A DNA stretch of 64,000 nt from Usitatibacter rugosus. Lineage in GTDB: Bacteria > Pseudomonadota > Gammaproteobacteria > Burkholderiales > Usitatibacteraceae. Both the position numbers and the translations under genes were made by a program. The notes beneath the pieces were generated by a model. The model ran no database searches. It was not told the origin of the DNA and saw only the letters and a list, made by a program, of their open reading frames with translations. The stretch covers positions 3,193,419 through 3,257,418 of the forward strand of contig NZ_CP053069.1 of the NCBI RefSeq assembly GCF_013003965.1, given 5' to 3'. Every line of letters begins with the position of its first letter. Positions within the stretch are counted from its first letter, which is position 1. This document shows positions 18,954 through 27,201 of this stretch, piece after piece.

Positions 18954-19781
18954 CTAGGAGAAGAGCTTGTTGGCGTCCGGGTAGGGAATGGAGCCTTCGT
19001 GGAAGGTCCTGTACGTCCCCGTCTCCAGCAGCTCCTTCGCGATGCGGCGAGCGAGCGCCATCGAGGCGCGCACCGGGCCCGAGCCCTGGCTCACGCGCCG
19101 CACGCCGAGCTCCTGCAGCTCCGGGATCGTGGGACAGCCCGGCACCGTGAGGATGTTCACCGGAGCGTCGATCTCGGCGCAGAGCGTTCGGATCGCGACC
19201 CGATCGGAGGCCGAGGGCACGAAGATGCAGTGCGCGCCCGCCTCGCGGTACTTGTTGCCGCGCTCGATCGAGGCGCGCAGCTTCTGCACGTCGTCGCCGA
19301 TCTTCACCCAGTAGCTGTCGGTGCGGGCGTTCACCACGATGGGCACGCCCGATTCCTCCACCGCCTTGCACACCGCGGCGATCTTCTCGACCTGCGCGGC
19401 CACGTCGAAGAGGCGGACGCCACCCTCCTCCGTGCTGTCCTCGATGTTGATGCCGCACGCTCCCATCGCGATCACGTCCTTCACCGTGGCGACGATCTCC
19501 TCCGTGGTCTTGCCGAGGCCAGTGAGAATATCGGCGGTCAGCGGCACATCCACCGCGTTCACCATCTCGCGCGTCGCGGCGAGGATGACGTCGCGCGGCA
19601 GGTCCTCGTTGTCCGGGTAGCCGTGGCTGAAGGCGATGCCGGCGCTACCGGTGCCCACCGCCTTCGCGCCCGCCTCCTCGAAAATGCGCGCGCTCGCCGC
19701 ATCCCAGGCGTTCATCACGATGAGGAGGTCGGGACCCTCGTGGTACTTGCGGAAGAGCGCCGCCTTGTCGCGAGCGTCCAC
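18954..19781 (-). CDS. Isocitrate lyase/PEP mutase family protein
   Basis: This 275-residue TIM-barrel protein belongs to the PEP mutase/isocitrate lyase superfamily: MNAWDAASARIFEEAG at the N-terminus, GTGSAGIAFSHGYPD, the Mg-site TADI, and INIEDS. Members of this compact group include oxaloacetate decarboxylases, methylisocitrate-lyase-like enzymes and phosphonopyruvate enzymes, so the reaction is probably C-C or P-C bond cleavage of a 2-oxo or carboxylic acid. GTG 19781 lies one base after the TAG of the PhyH gene, so expression is coupled. Confidence 0.85.
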   Translation of the reverse strand: MDARDKAALFRKYHEGPDLLIVMNAWDAASARIFEEAGAKAVGTGSAGIAFSHGYPDNEDLPRDVILAATREMVNAVDVPLTADILTGLGKTTEEIVATVKDVIAMGACGINIEDSTEEGGVRLFDVAAQVEKIAAVCKAVEESGVPIVVNARTDSYWVKIGDDVQKLRASIERGNKYREAGAHCIFVPSASDRVAIRTLCAEIDAPVNILTVPGCPTIPELQELGVRRVSQGSGPVRASMALARRIAKELLETGTYRTFHEGSIPYPDANKLFS

Positions 19782-19782
19782 G

Positions 19783-20646
19783 CTAGGCCGCCCGGTTGTC
19801 GTGGAGGGCCTTCGGGTCGTTGTAGCTCTTCACGTCGGTGCCGCGGTAGAGGATCTTCGCGCTCTCCTCGGCGATCTGCTTGTGGAGGGCCACGAACTCC
19901 GGATCCATGTCCTTGGTGGGACGTGGCTCGAGATCGAAGTGATGGAACGTGTCCGTGCCGCGCACCAGCGTGGCGTGGTCGCGCCCGGCGACCTGGCCCA
20001 CCGACGTGGGGATGTAGCGGATGGCGTAGCCGATCCGCCGGTCATCGGACGGATTCGCCGGAGAGCCGTGCACGAGGCGCACGTGGTGCAGCGAGATCTC
20101 GCCCGGCTCCAGCTCGATGGTGACCGCCTTCGACTCATCCACGTCCACCGCCACCTCCTGCCCGCGGGTCAGCAGGTTGTCTTTGGCAAAGGTATCGCGA
20201 TGGGGAATCTGGTCGGCGGTGTGCGTGCCGGGGATGAACCCCATCGCGCCGTTGGACTTGTTGCTCGGCGTGAAGGCCAGCCACGCGGTCACGACGTCGG
20301 GCTTGTTGAGACCCCAGTACGTCGAGTCCTGGTGCCACGAGACGAACGCCGGGTTGTTCGCCTCCTTGATGAAGAAGTTGGTGTTCCAGCAGAGGAGATC
20401 CGGGCCGTAGAGGTCCTCGATCGCATCCACGATCTTCTGGTGATGGACCGTCTCATTGAGCCACGTGAAGAGCAGGTGCGACTTGTGGCGCAGATCGCCC
20501 TTCAACGGGCCGCCTGCCTCTTTCTCGAAGGCCTCGAGACGGCGCCGCAGCTCCAGCGCATCCTCCTTCGGCATCACGCGAATCGGGAAGACGCAGCCGT
20601 CCTTCCAGAACGTGTCGATCTGCGATTGGGTCAGGATCCTGGGCAT
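19783..20646 (-). CDS. Phytanoyl-CoA dioxygenase (PhyH) family protein
   Basis: This 287-residue Fe(II)/2-oxoglutarate dioxygenase of the PhyH family shows the metal triad HQD (His105, Asp107) and the distal His193 in LVHGSPANPS, followed by RR (203-204) for 2-oxoglutarate. It should hydroxylate the imported substrate, possibly releasing an alcohol or aldehyde for the adjacent ADH. PhyH enzymes act on acyl-CoAs, betaine-like compounds and phosphonates (PhnY), so the substrate stays open. ATG 20646 has a strong AAGGAG site; an upstream ATG at 20661 overlaps the transporter gene end. Confidence 0.88.
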   Translation of the reverse strand: MPRILTQSQIDTFWKDGCVFPIRVMPKEDALELRRRLEAFEKEAGGPLKGDLRHKSHLLFTWLNETVHHQKIVDAIEDLYGPDLLCWNTNFFIKEANNPAFVSWHQDSTYWGLNKPDVVTAWLAFTPSNKSNGAMGFIPGTHTADQIPHRDTFAKDNLLTRGQEVAVDVDESKAVTIELEPGEISLHHVRLVHGSPANPSDDRRIGYAIRYIPTSVGQVAGRDHATLVRGTDTFHHFDLEPRPTKDMDPEFVALHKQIAEESAKILYRGTDVKSYNDPKALHDNRAA

Positions 20647-20662
20647 GGTGTTCTCCTTCATT

Positions 20663-21367
20663 TCAAGCCGAGCCGCTGATGACGCGCATCACCTCGGGGG
20701 GATACGTGTCGCCGGGCTTGCCGTGGTAGAGGATCTCCCCGCGCTCGAGGACGTAGAGCTGGTCCGCGTAGTCGGGAATGTGATGGACGTTGGACTCGGC
20801 CATGAGCACTCCGTGCCCGAGCTTGCGGATGTTCGCGATCGCCTCGCTGATGCTGGGGATGATCGCGGGCGAGAGGCCCTCGAAGGGCTCGTCCAGCAGC
20901 AGCATCTGCGGATCGAGCGCCAGAGCCCGGGCGATGGAGACCATCTTCCGCTCGCCGCCGGAGAGCTGGTTGCCGCCGCGCTCCTTGTACTGCAGCAACT
21001 TCGGGAAGATCTCGTAGGCCAAGTCGATGCGCGTCTTGGCGTCCCGGCCCTGAGGGCGCGTCCACGTCGGCAGCTCGATATTCTCCGCCACCGTGAGGTC
21101 GCCGAAGACCTCGCTCTCCTCCGGCGCGAAGCCCACACCGTGCTGCGCGATGCGATGCGTGGGCAGGCCCGCGATCGCCTTGCCCTGGAACGTGATGCTT
21201 CCGGAGACCGGCTGGCGGTAACCCATGATCGTGCGGAAGGTCGTGCTCTTGCCCGCGCCGTTGCGGCCGACGAGGCACACGAGCTCACCCGCGGCCACTG
21301 CGAGCGAGACGCCGCGCAGGATGCGCGAGCCCTGGATGTCGACGGTGAGGTCCTTCAGCTCCAGCAT
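20663..21367 (-). CDS. Branched-chain-type ABC transporter ATPase (LivF-like)
   Basis: This 234-residue ABC ATPase has Walker A GRNGAGKST, signature LSGGERK and Walker B MLLLDEPFEGLSP, and the short C-terminus typical of LivF. It is the second ATPase of a HAAT importer with the LivG-, LivM-, LivH- and LivJ-like genes upstream in the same run. The FEGLSP motif is common in urea, amide or carboxylate HAAT systems. Together with the PhyH/PEPM genes downstream it defines a probable import-plus-degradation unit. Confidence 0.9.
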   Translation of the reverse strand: MLELKDLTVDIQGSRILRGVSLAVAAGELVCLVGRNGAGKSTTFRTIMGYRQPVSGSITFQGKAIAGLPTHRIAQHGVGFAPEESEVFGDLTVAENIELPTWTRPQGRDAKTRIDLAYEIFPKLLQYKERGGNQLSGGERKMVSIARALALDPQMLLLDEPFEGLSPAIIPSISEAIANIRKLGHGVLMAESNVHHIPDYADQLYVLERGEILYHGKPGDTYPPEVMRVISGSA

Positions 21368-21368
21368 C

Positions 21369-22145
21369 TCAGTTCGCCTTCGCGAGCCGGCCGACCAGCT
21401 TGCCGACGATGTTGGCGATGATGTCCGGATCCTCGAAGAACTCCTTCGGGGCGCGGTCGGCGAGCACCTTGCCCCCCTTCAGCGCCACGATGCGACTCGA
21501 ATACTCGGCCACGAGATCCATGTCGTGCTCCACGAGGATGATGGCCTTCACGCCCGCGCGCTTTGCCGCGCCGATCAGCGTGGTCATGATCCCGTGCTTG
21601 TCGCCCGAGGACACGCCGGAAGTCGGCTCGTCCAGCAGGATCACTTCCGGCGAGAGCGCGAAGGCGCTCGCGATGTCGAGCAGCTTCTTCTCGCCCTGCG
21701 ACAGCAGCCGCGAAACCGTATCCAGTTTTCCGTCCAGGCCGAAGATCGCGGCCACTTCGCGCACGCGCTCGTTCACGCCCGCATCGCCGCGCACCGACGA
21801 AAAGAGATCGAGCGACTTGCCGCGCTGCGACACGACGGCCGTGGCGATGGTCTCGGAGACCGTGAGCTCCGGGAAGACGTGCACGAGCTGGAAGGCCCGC
21901 GCCATGCCGCGCTGCGCCAGCTTCACCGGCCCGATGCCGGCGATGTCCTGCCCCTTGAAGCGCACCAGGCCCGCCGTGGGCTTGAGCAGGCCCGTGAGCA
22001 CGTTCACGAGCGTGGTCTTGCCCGCGCCGTTCGGCCCCACGATCGAAACCAGCTCGCCCTCGGCGATCGTGAGCGTGATGTCGTCCAGCGCCACGAACTC
22101 GCCGTAGGCCTTGCCGACGCCTTGCGTCTCGATGAGCACGGTCAT
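21369..22145 (-). CDS. Branched-chain-type ABC transporter ATPase (LivG-like)
   Basis: This 258-residue ATPase has Walker [10 protein letters not shown], signature LLSQGEKK (an altered LSGGQ, as in many LivG proteins), Walker B VILLDEPTSGVSS and the C-terminal helices of LivG. ATG 22145 overlaps the TGA of the LivM-like gene by 4 nt (ATGA), so I use it rather than an upstream in-frame start, which would read through livM in another frame. Confidence 0.9.
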   Translation of the reverse strand: MTVLIETQGVGKAYGEFVALDDITLTIAEGELVSIVGPNGAGKTTLVNVLTGLLKPTAGLVRFKGQDIAGIGPVKLAQRGMARAFQLVHVFPELTVSETIATAVVSQRGKSLDLFSSVRGDAGVNERVREVAAIFGLDGKLDTVSRLLSQGEKKLLDIASAFALSPEVILLDEPTSGVSSGDKHGIMTTLIGAAKRAGVKAIILVEHDMDLVAEYSSRIVALKGGKVLADRAPKEFFEDPDIIANIVGKLVGRLAKAN

Positions 22146-23098
22146 CTGCGCGCTCCGATCTTCAGGTACAGGTCGCGCGCGAGGCCCATCAGGCCGCCGG
22201 GGATGAGGATCACGATCAACGCCAGGATCAGGCCCAGCAGGAAGCGCCAGTACTGCGTGATGCCCATCAGTTCGCTCTTCAGGAAGATGAACGTGAAGGC
22301 GCCCACGATGGGACCGAAGAAGTTGCCGAAGCCGCCCAGCACCGTCATGAAGACCAGCTCGCCGGAATGCGTCCAGTACGCCAGCTCGGGGTCTGCTTGA
22401 CCGGTGTTGATCGCGAGGATCACGCCTCCGATCGCGCCATACACCGCGGAGATCACGAACGCGATCAGGCGAAAGAGCCGCACGCGAACGCCGAGGTACT
22501 CGGCCTTGCGCGGGTTGTCGCGAATGGCGGTGAGATGCAGGCCGAACGGCGAGTGCACGATGCGCCACATCAGGAAGCCCATCACGACGAGGAGCACCAG
22601 GCAGTAGTAGTAGAACGGCCCGATCAGGAACGAAGTCTTGTCCAGCTCGGCGAACTCCATGCCGAAGAGCTTCGGGCGCAGCACGCGGATGCCCGTGTCG
22701 CCGCCCGTGAGGTCGTAGAACTTGAAGAGGAACGAGTGGAACAGCATGCCGAAGGCGAGCGTGAGGATGCCGAAGAAGATCTTCACGTAGCGCACCGAGA
22801 GCAGCGCCACCGGGATGGCCACCGCCGCCCCGACCGCGCCGGACACGATCAGGATCACCTCGAAGCTCTTCACCCCGAGCTTCGACGAGAGCACCGCCGC
22901 CGCGTACGCGCCCAACGCGACGAAGAGCGCGTGGCCGAAGGACAGCAGCCCCGTGTAGCCGAAGAGCAGGTTGAAGCCCAGCAGCGCGATGCCGTAGGCG
23001 AGCGCCGGGAGCACCAGCGTCACGTAGTAAGGGGCGGCCACTTTCGGGAATGCGGCGAGCACGACGATCGCCACGGCCACCAGCGCGAGACGCATCAT
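22142..23098 (-). CDS. Branched-chain-type ABC transporter permease (LivM-like)
   Basis: This 318-residue inner-membrane permease has about eight to ten hydrophobic segments and the family motif YGAIGGVILAINTGQADPEL, followed by the conserved GELVFMTVLGGFGNFFGPIVGA loop. It is coupled to the LivH-like gene (its ATG overlaps that stop) and to the LivG-like gene. It forms the channel heterodimer with the LivH-like protein. Confidence 0.9.
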   Translation of the reverse strand: MMRLALVAVAIVVLAAFPKVAAPYYVTLVLPALAYGIALLGFNLLFGYTGLLSFGHALFVALGAYAAAVLSSKLGVKSFEVILIVSGAVGAAVAIPVALLSVRYVKIFFGILTLAFGMLFHSFLFKFYDLTGGDTGIRVLRPKLFGMEFAELDKTSFLIGPFYYYCLVLLVVMGFLMWRIVHSPFGLHLTAIRDNPRKAEYLGVRVRLFRLIAFVISAVYGAIGGVILAINTGQADPELAYWTHSGELVFMTVLGGFGNFFGPIVGAFTFIFLKSELMGITQYWRFLLGLILALIVILIPGGLMGLARDLYLKIGARR

Positions 23099-23976
23099 TC
23101 GATCGGTTTCCCGAAGAGCCCGGCCGGGCGCGCGACCAGCACGACGATCACCACGAGGTAGATCGCCAGCACTTCGAGCTCGGCGTACTTGGTGATCGCC
23201 CAGGCCCGCACGAGGCCCACGATGAGGGCCCCCACGAGGGCACCGCGCATCGAGCCCAGCCCCCCGATCACGACGACGGCGAACGCCTCGACCACCAGTT
23301 CCACCGGCATGTCCAGCGACGCCGCGGAAGTCGGAACCACCAGCGCGCCCCCGACGGTGCCCAGCAGCGTGCCCAGCGTGAAGACGCTCGCGTTGATCCA
23401 GCGAACGTTGGCGCCGAGTGCGGCGGCCATGTCACGGTTCTCCGCCGTGGCACGCAGGATCCGCCCGTAGCGTGTGCGCTGCAGGAACCAGCCCAGCGCC
23501 AACGCGATACCGATCGATGCCGCGATCACGAGGACGTTGTAGGTCGGGAACGACACCTCGCCCAGCGTCACCTTCCCGTAGCTCATGGAGAGGTTGCCGA
23601 GGGTCTGGGGATTCGCGCCCCAGAAGAAGCGCAGCACGTCCTGGAACATGAGGACGAACGCGAAGGTGAGCAGGAGCTGGAAGGCTTCGTCGCGCTTGTA
23701 GACGGTGCGAAGCACGAGCTCGATCACCGGTCCGATCGCCGCCAGCAGGATGCCGGAGAGGATCAGCACGAGGATGAAGGACCAGGGCGGTACGCCGGCC
23801 GCGATGGCCGTGTTCACCGCCGTGATGCCGAAATAGGCGCCCAGGGCGTAGAACGAGCCGCAGGCGAGGTTCACGATCCTCTGCACGCCGAACACGAGCT
23901 GCAGCCCGGCGGCCACGAGGAAAAGAACGGAGGCGTGGAACACGCCTCCGATCAGGACATCGAGGAAAGCCGTCAT
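23095..23976 (-). CDS. Branched-chain-type ABC transporter permease (LivH-like)
   Basis: This 293-residue inner-membrane permease has the LivH features GVFHASVLFLVAAGLQLVFG, the AYFG segment and the EAFAVVVIGGLGSMRGALVG loop. ATG 23976 lies one base after the stop of the substrate-binding protein gene, and its 3' end overlaps livM by 4 nt (ATGA). It completes the HAAT importer. Confidence 0.9.
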   Translation of the reverse strand: MTAFLDVLIGGVFHASVLFLVAAGLQLVFGVQRIVNLACGSFYALGAYFGITAVNTAIAAGVPPWSFILVLILSGILLAAIGPVIELVLRTVYKRDEAFQLLLTFAFVLMFQDVLRFFWGANPQTLGNLSMSYGKVTLGEVSFPTYNVLVIAASIGIALALGWFLQRTRYGRILRATAENRDMAAALGANVRWINASVFTLGTLLGTVGGALVVPTSAASLDMPVELVVEAFAVVVIGGLGSMRGALVGALIVGLVRAWAITKYAELEVLAIYLVVIVVLVARPAGLFGKPIE

Positions 23977-23977
23977 C

Positions 23978-25258
23978 TCAGAGCTTGATGTTGGCGGTCT
24001 CGATCCACTTCCAGAAATCCGTCCCCTGCGGCTTCTGCAGCTGGTCGGAGAACATCGTGTCGACGCGGCCCAGGGTCGCGAAGTCGTACTTGTTCTTGTG
24101 CGTCGTCAAGCCCTGGTAGAAGGTCTGCTCGGCGATGTGGTCCTTGCGCATCTTGCCCGGGCCGCCGAGCGACGTGACCTCGATGCCTTCCATCGCATCG
24201 ATGATGTCGTTCTGCGAGGGCCAGGCGTTCTTCGCCTTCTGCGCCTTCTCCACGCCGGCCTTGTAGACCTGCATCGCGAAGTACGCGCGGTCGGCTTCCC
24301 AGTGCGGGTAGTCCTTGTACTTGTCCGCGTAGTGGTCCACGAACGCCTTCTGCAGCGGCGACGGGTTCTCCTTCGCGAAGTAGAGCGTGTTGTGGCCGAA
24401 GATCATGCCTTCCGGCGTGAACTCCTTCTTGAGGCCCGTGTGCTGGAAGCCCGCGGCCGGGAAGGCGAACTTGGTCTTGCCATCCATGAGGCCGGCGCCG
24501 TGCGCGGTCTTCATGAAGACGGGCAGGTCCGCGAACAGCAGCGAGGAGAACACAAGGTCCGGCTTCGCGGCCTTCAGCGCCGCGACGTGCGACGTGAGGT
24601 CCAGCGTGCCGACCTTGGGCCACTGCTCGGCGACGACCTCGAACTGGACGCCGAACTTCTTCAGCAGCGCCTGGAAGGCGGCGAAGTTGTTGCGGCCGTA
24701 GGAGTAGTCGGGGTTGATGCCGGCCACGCGCGTGAACTGGCCCTTCCAGTACTTCACGCACAGCAGCGAGGCCATCACCGCTTCGCATTCGTTGTCGGTG
24801 GAGCGGAAGACGTAGCGCGGCTTCTCCATCGTCTCCTTCACGCCGTCCTGCGTGGTGCCGTCCCAGAAGATCAGCGTGGCCTTCATCTCCTCGGCCACGG
24901 CGCCCATCGCGAGCGACACGCCCGAGGACACGATGCCCTGCACGCAATCGACCTTGTCCTGCAGCACGAGCTTGCGCAGGCGCTCGATGGAATCCTTCGG
25001 GTTGGTCTCTTCCTCGATCACCAGCTCGACCTTGCGGCCGGCGATGCCGCCCTCGGCGTTGATGCGCTCGGTGGCCCAGAGCGTGCCGCGCAGGCCGCAC
25101 TCGCCCACGGTGCCGGCGATGCCGGCCTTCGGCGCGATGATGCCTACGCGCAGCGGCGTGTTCTGCGCGATCGCGGGGAAGCTGAGGAAAGGAGAGGCGG
25201 CGGCCGCGACGCCGGTGCCACCGAGGGCCTGCAATAGCCTTCTGCGCTTGTTGTCCAT
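23978..25258 (-). CDS. ABC transporter substrate-binding protein (Peripla_BP_6, LivJ-like)
   Basis: This 426-residue periplasmic receptor has a twin-arginine-like signal (KRRRLLQALGG, then a hydrophobic stretch ending in PAIAQ at about residue 32). The mature part has the two-lobed periplasmic-binding fold of the HAAT family (LRVGIIAPKAGIAGTVGECG, INAEGGIAGRKVEL). It is close to the amide/urea/aromatic-acid-type receptors rather than to true LivJ, as judged by length. First gene of a minus-strand run of ten genes ending with the MFS gene. A TTGATAT palindrome just upstream is a candidate operator. Confidence 0.88.
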   Translation of the reverse strand: MDNKRRRLLQALGGTGVAAAASPFLSFPAIAQNTPLRVGIIAPKAGIAGTVGECGLRGTLWATERINAEGGIAGRKVELVIEEETNPKDSIERLRKLVLQDKVDCVQGIVSSGVSLAMGAVAEEMKATLIFWDGTTQDGVKETMEKPRYVFRSTDNECEAVMASLLCVKYWKGQFTRVAGINPDYSYGRNNFAAFQALLKKFGVQFEVVAEQWPKVGTLDLTSHVAALKAAKPDLVFSSLLFADLPVFMKTAHGAGLMDGKTKFAFPAAGFQHTGLKKEFTPEGMIFGHNTLYFAKENPSPLQKAFVDHYADKYKDYPHWEADRAYFAMQVYKAGVEKAQKAKNAWPSQNDIIDAMEGIEVTSLGGPGKMRKDHIAEQTFYQGLTTHKNKYDFATLGRVDTMFSDQLQKPQGTDFWKWIETANIKL

Positions 25259-25282
25259 CGTTTCCTCCTCCGAGGTTCGTTA

Positions 25283-25305
25283 TTGATATATCACCTGAAT
25301 ATCAA
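25283..25305. promoter_or_regulatory. TTGATAT-N9-ATATCAA inverted repeat upstream of the HAAT cluster
   Basis: Perfect 7-bp inverted arms TTGATAT (25283-25289) and ATATCAA (25299-25305) sit 25 bp upstream of the substrate-binding protein start. The embedded TGATATATCA is itself palindromic. An AT-rich symmetric site in such GC-rich DNA suggests a repressor operator over the promoter of the cluster. No local regulator gene was identified that must bind it; the nearby GntR protein is one candidate. Confidence 0.4.
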
Positions 25306-25360
25306 ACATACCCGACGCGGGCTTCCTTATCAACTGCGCCGTGGGGACAAAGAGGCGTAC

Positions 25361-25402
25361 GAATAAGTTGCCCCGACCCCTTTATTCACTGCCCCGTTAT
25401 TC
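25361..25402. repeat. Degenerate GGGTCAG-family element (copy 4)
   Basis: GAATAA is followed by GACCCCTTTATTC and then a GTTATTC, resembling one arm and fragments of the palindromes seen at 5.8 kb, but the symmetry is broken. The TAA stop of mdcH lies inside it. It looks like a decayed remnant of the same repeat family, again at a gene 3' end. Confidence 0.4.
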
Positions 25403-26311
25403 ATCCCGGGCCTCCAGCCAGCGGGCCACGCCCTCGACGGATCGGAAGTCGGCCACCGAGCGCGCGGTGACGGAGGGGCGCTGGGCCATCATGCGGGCGA
25501 GAGCGCTACCCGGCCCGAGCTCCAGCGCGGTCTCCAGGCCCCGCTCCACCGTTTCGTCCAGTACGGAGCGCCAGCGGATCGCCTGGCGCACGGCATCGGC
25601 GAGCGCATCGGTGGCCTCGGCGCGGCGCGAGAGGGAACGTCCATCGACGCCGCGAAGCACGGGGACCTCCGGATCGCGGCCGGGACGCTGCGCGAGCGCG
25701 GCGCGCAACTGCTCGGCGGCGGTGGCGAGAAGCGGCGTGTGCGAAGGGACGTTCACCGGCAACGGGTGCAGCACCGCGCCCGCTGCCGCGAGCATCACGC
25801 CGGCCGCCTCGAGATCGGCGCGAAGCCCGCCGAGAATCCAGTGATCGTCGGCGACCTCGATCGCCACGTGGGCCGCGCGGCCCGCGAGCGCTTCGTCGAT
25901 CGTGGTGCGGCCGGCCCCCGTGACGGCGGTCATGCCGCTTCCCGCAGGCGATGCGGCCGCCATCAGCCGTGCGCGCTCCAATACCAGCGAGATCGCCTCG
26001 GCCATCGTCCATGTGCCCGCGCAGCTCCACGACGACACTTCGCCCACGCTGTAGCCCGCGACGGCGCCGGGCGCGGGTACCTCGGTCTCGATGGCCTTCC
26101 ATGTCGCAAGGGTTGCCGACACGACGGCCACCTGCGCGAAGACCGGCTCGAAGAGATCGTCGCCCGCGCGAACGCGTGTTGCGATGTCGAGGCTCGCCGC
26201 CTGCGATGCTTCCTCCAGCGCGCGACGCCCCGCTTCGGTGGCCAGGGCGAAGTCGAGCATCGCGGGATGCTGCGAGCCTTGGCCGGGGCAGAGCAGCAGG
26301 TAGCCCGCCAT
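25397..26311 (-). CDS. mdcH: Malonate decarboxylase epsilon subunit (malonyl-CoA:ACP transacylase)
   Basis: This 304-residue acyltransferase (FabD-like) shows LLLCPGQGSQ, the nucleophile Ser88 in GYSVGE and the His region VPSHTPLL. MdcH loads malonyl onto the carrier protein MdcC during activation of malonate decarboxylase. ATG 26311 is used; the open frame beyond it shadows mdcB. It is last in the mdc operon, with its start two bases downstream of the mdcB stop. Its own stop lies in a degenerate palindrome. Confidence 0.9.
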   Translation of the reverse strand: MAGYLLLCPGQGSQHPAMLDFALATEAGRRALEEASQAASLDIATRVRAGDDLFEPVFAQVAVVSATLATWKAIETEVPAPGAVAGYSVGEVSSWSCAGTWTMAEAISLVLERARLMAAASPAGSGMTAVTGAGRTTIDEALAGRAAHVAIEVADDHWILGGLRADLEAAGVMLAAAGAVLHPLPVNVPSHTPLLATAAEQLRAALAQRPGRDPEVPVLRGVDGRSLSRRAEATDALADAVRQAIRWRSVLDETVERGLETALELGPGSALARMMAQRPSVTARSVADFRSVEGVARWLEARDE

Positions 26312-26313
26312 GG

Positions 26314-27201
26314 CTACGCGCGATCCGCGCAGGCGTCGGCGTCCGTGTTGGCGTCCGCGTGGGCGAAGAGCGTGGCGGCGAGGAGATCCGCGCTGCCGCC
26401 AGGACTGAGGCGTCTCGCGATGAACGCATGGTGGATGGACTGTGCGCGCGTCATCGCATCGGGCGCGTGCACACCGCCGGCTGCAAGGAAATCGCGTGCC
26501 GATCCCTGGGCGAACGCGAGCCCCTCCGGGCCGCCTCGATGGATGAGGTTCGTATCCTCGACGCAGGCGAGCAGCGCGAAGAACGCCTCGATCTTCGCTT
26601 CGGGGTGCGCGGCGCCGCGAGCGCGGGCGTCGCGGAATGCGGGAAGCGCGACGGTGAAGACGGTGGGGAAACCCGCGGCCGCCTCGGCTTGCGCACCACC
26701 CGTGCCACAGCGGCGCTGCACGCGGCTGCCGTGGCTCGCCGGATCGCGGCGATGCGCGGCGATGTTGTCGCCCCATCGATCGCGAACGACGTCACCCAGC
26801 GTGGCGTCATCCATCATGCCGCTCCGCGCTCGCGCACCTGCCGCCGCAGCAAGCAGGCCGATCGCGAAGATCGCTCCGCGATGCGTGTTCACGCCGCCCG
26901 TGGCGCGCGTCATGGCCACCTCGGCCGCCACGCCGATCCGGCGCAACGCATCGAACGAAGCCCCGCTCGCTCCGGCCCGCGCGAACTCCGCGAAAGAGCG
27001 GCGCAGCACGAAGGCACTCCGCAGGAAGTGGCTCGCATCCATGTCCGCGTGGCTGCCCGTGTCCACGAGGCTCACGAGCCCGGGCTTCGGGTACGCGCGC
27101 AACTCCGCGATCAATGCACGGCTCGCACGAGCGCCGATGCGGCGAGCATCGACAGCGCGTACGTCGCGCGCGGCCTCGAGCGGAAGCGCGATCACGCCCA
27201 T
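26314..27201 (-). CDS. mdcB: Triphosphoribosyl-dephospho-CoA synthase
   Basis: This 295-residue CitG/MdcB-family protein makes the triphosphoribosyl-dephospho-CoA precursor of the MdcC prosthetic group. Motifs seen are YPKPGLVSLVDTGSHADM, MTRATGGVNTHRGAIF and EDTNLIHRGG, all in a Gly/His-rich helical protein. Start ATG 27201 overlaps the end of mdcG by 10 nt; the long open frame continuing upstream lies in mdcG. The gene is placed late in the operon, after mdcG, rather than next to mdcA as in Pseudomonas. Confidence 0.9.
   Translation of the reverse strand: MGVIALPLEAARDVRAVDARRIGARASRALIAELRAYPKPGLVSLVDTGSHADMDASHFLRSAFVLRRSFAEFARAGASGASFDALRRIGVAAEVAMTRATGGVNTHRGAIFAIGLLAAAAGARARSGMMDDATLGDVVRDRWGDNIAAHRRDPASHGSRVQRRCGTGGAQAEAAAGFPTVFTVALPAFRDARARGAAHPEAKIEAFFALLACVEDTNLIHRGGPEGLAFAQGSARDFLAAGGVHAPDAMTRAQSIHHAFIARRLSPGGSADLLAATLFAHADANTDADACADRA

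Noticed and set aside
25397-26776. Fused mdcB-mdcH reading (459-codon open frame)
   Set aside because: The upstream part reads mdcB out of frame and shows no conserved residues; ATG 26311 begins the real FabD-like domain.
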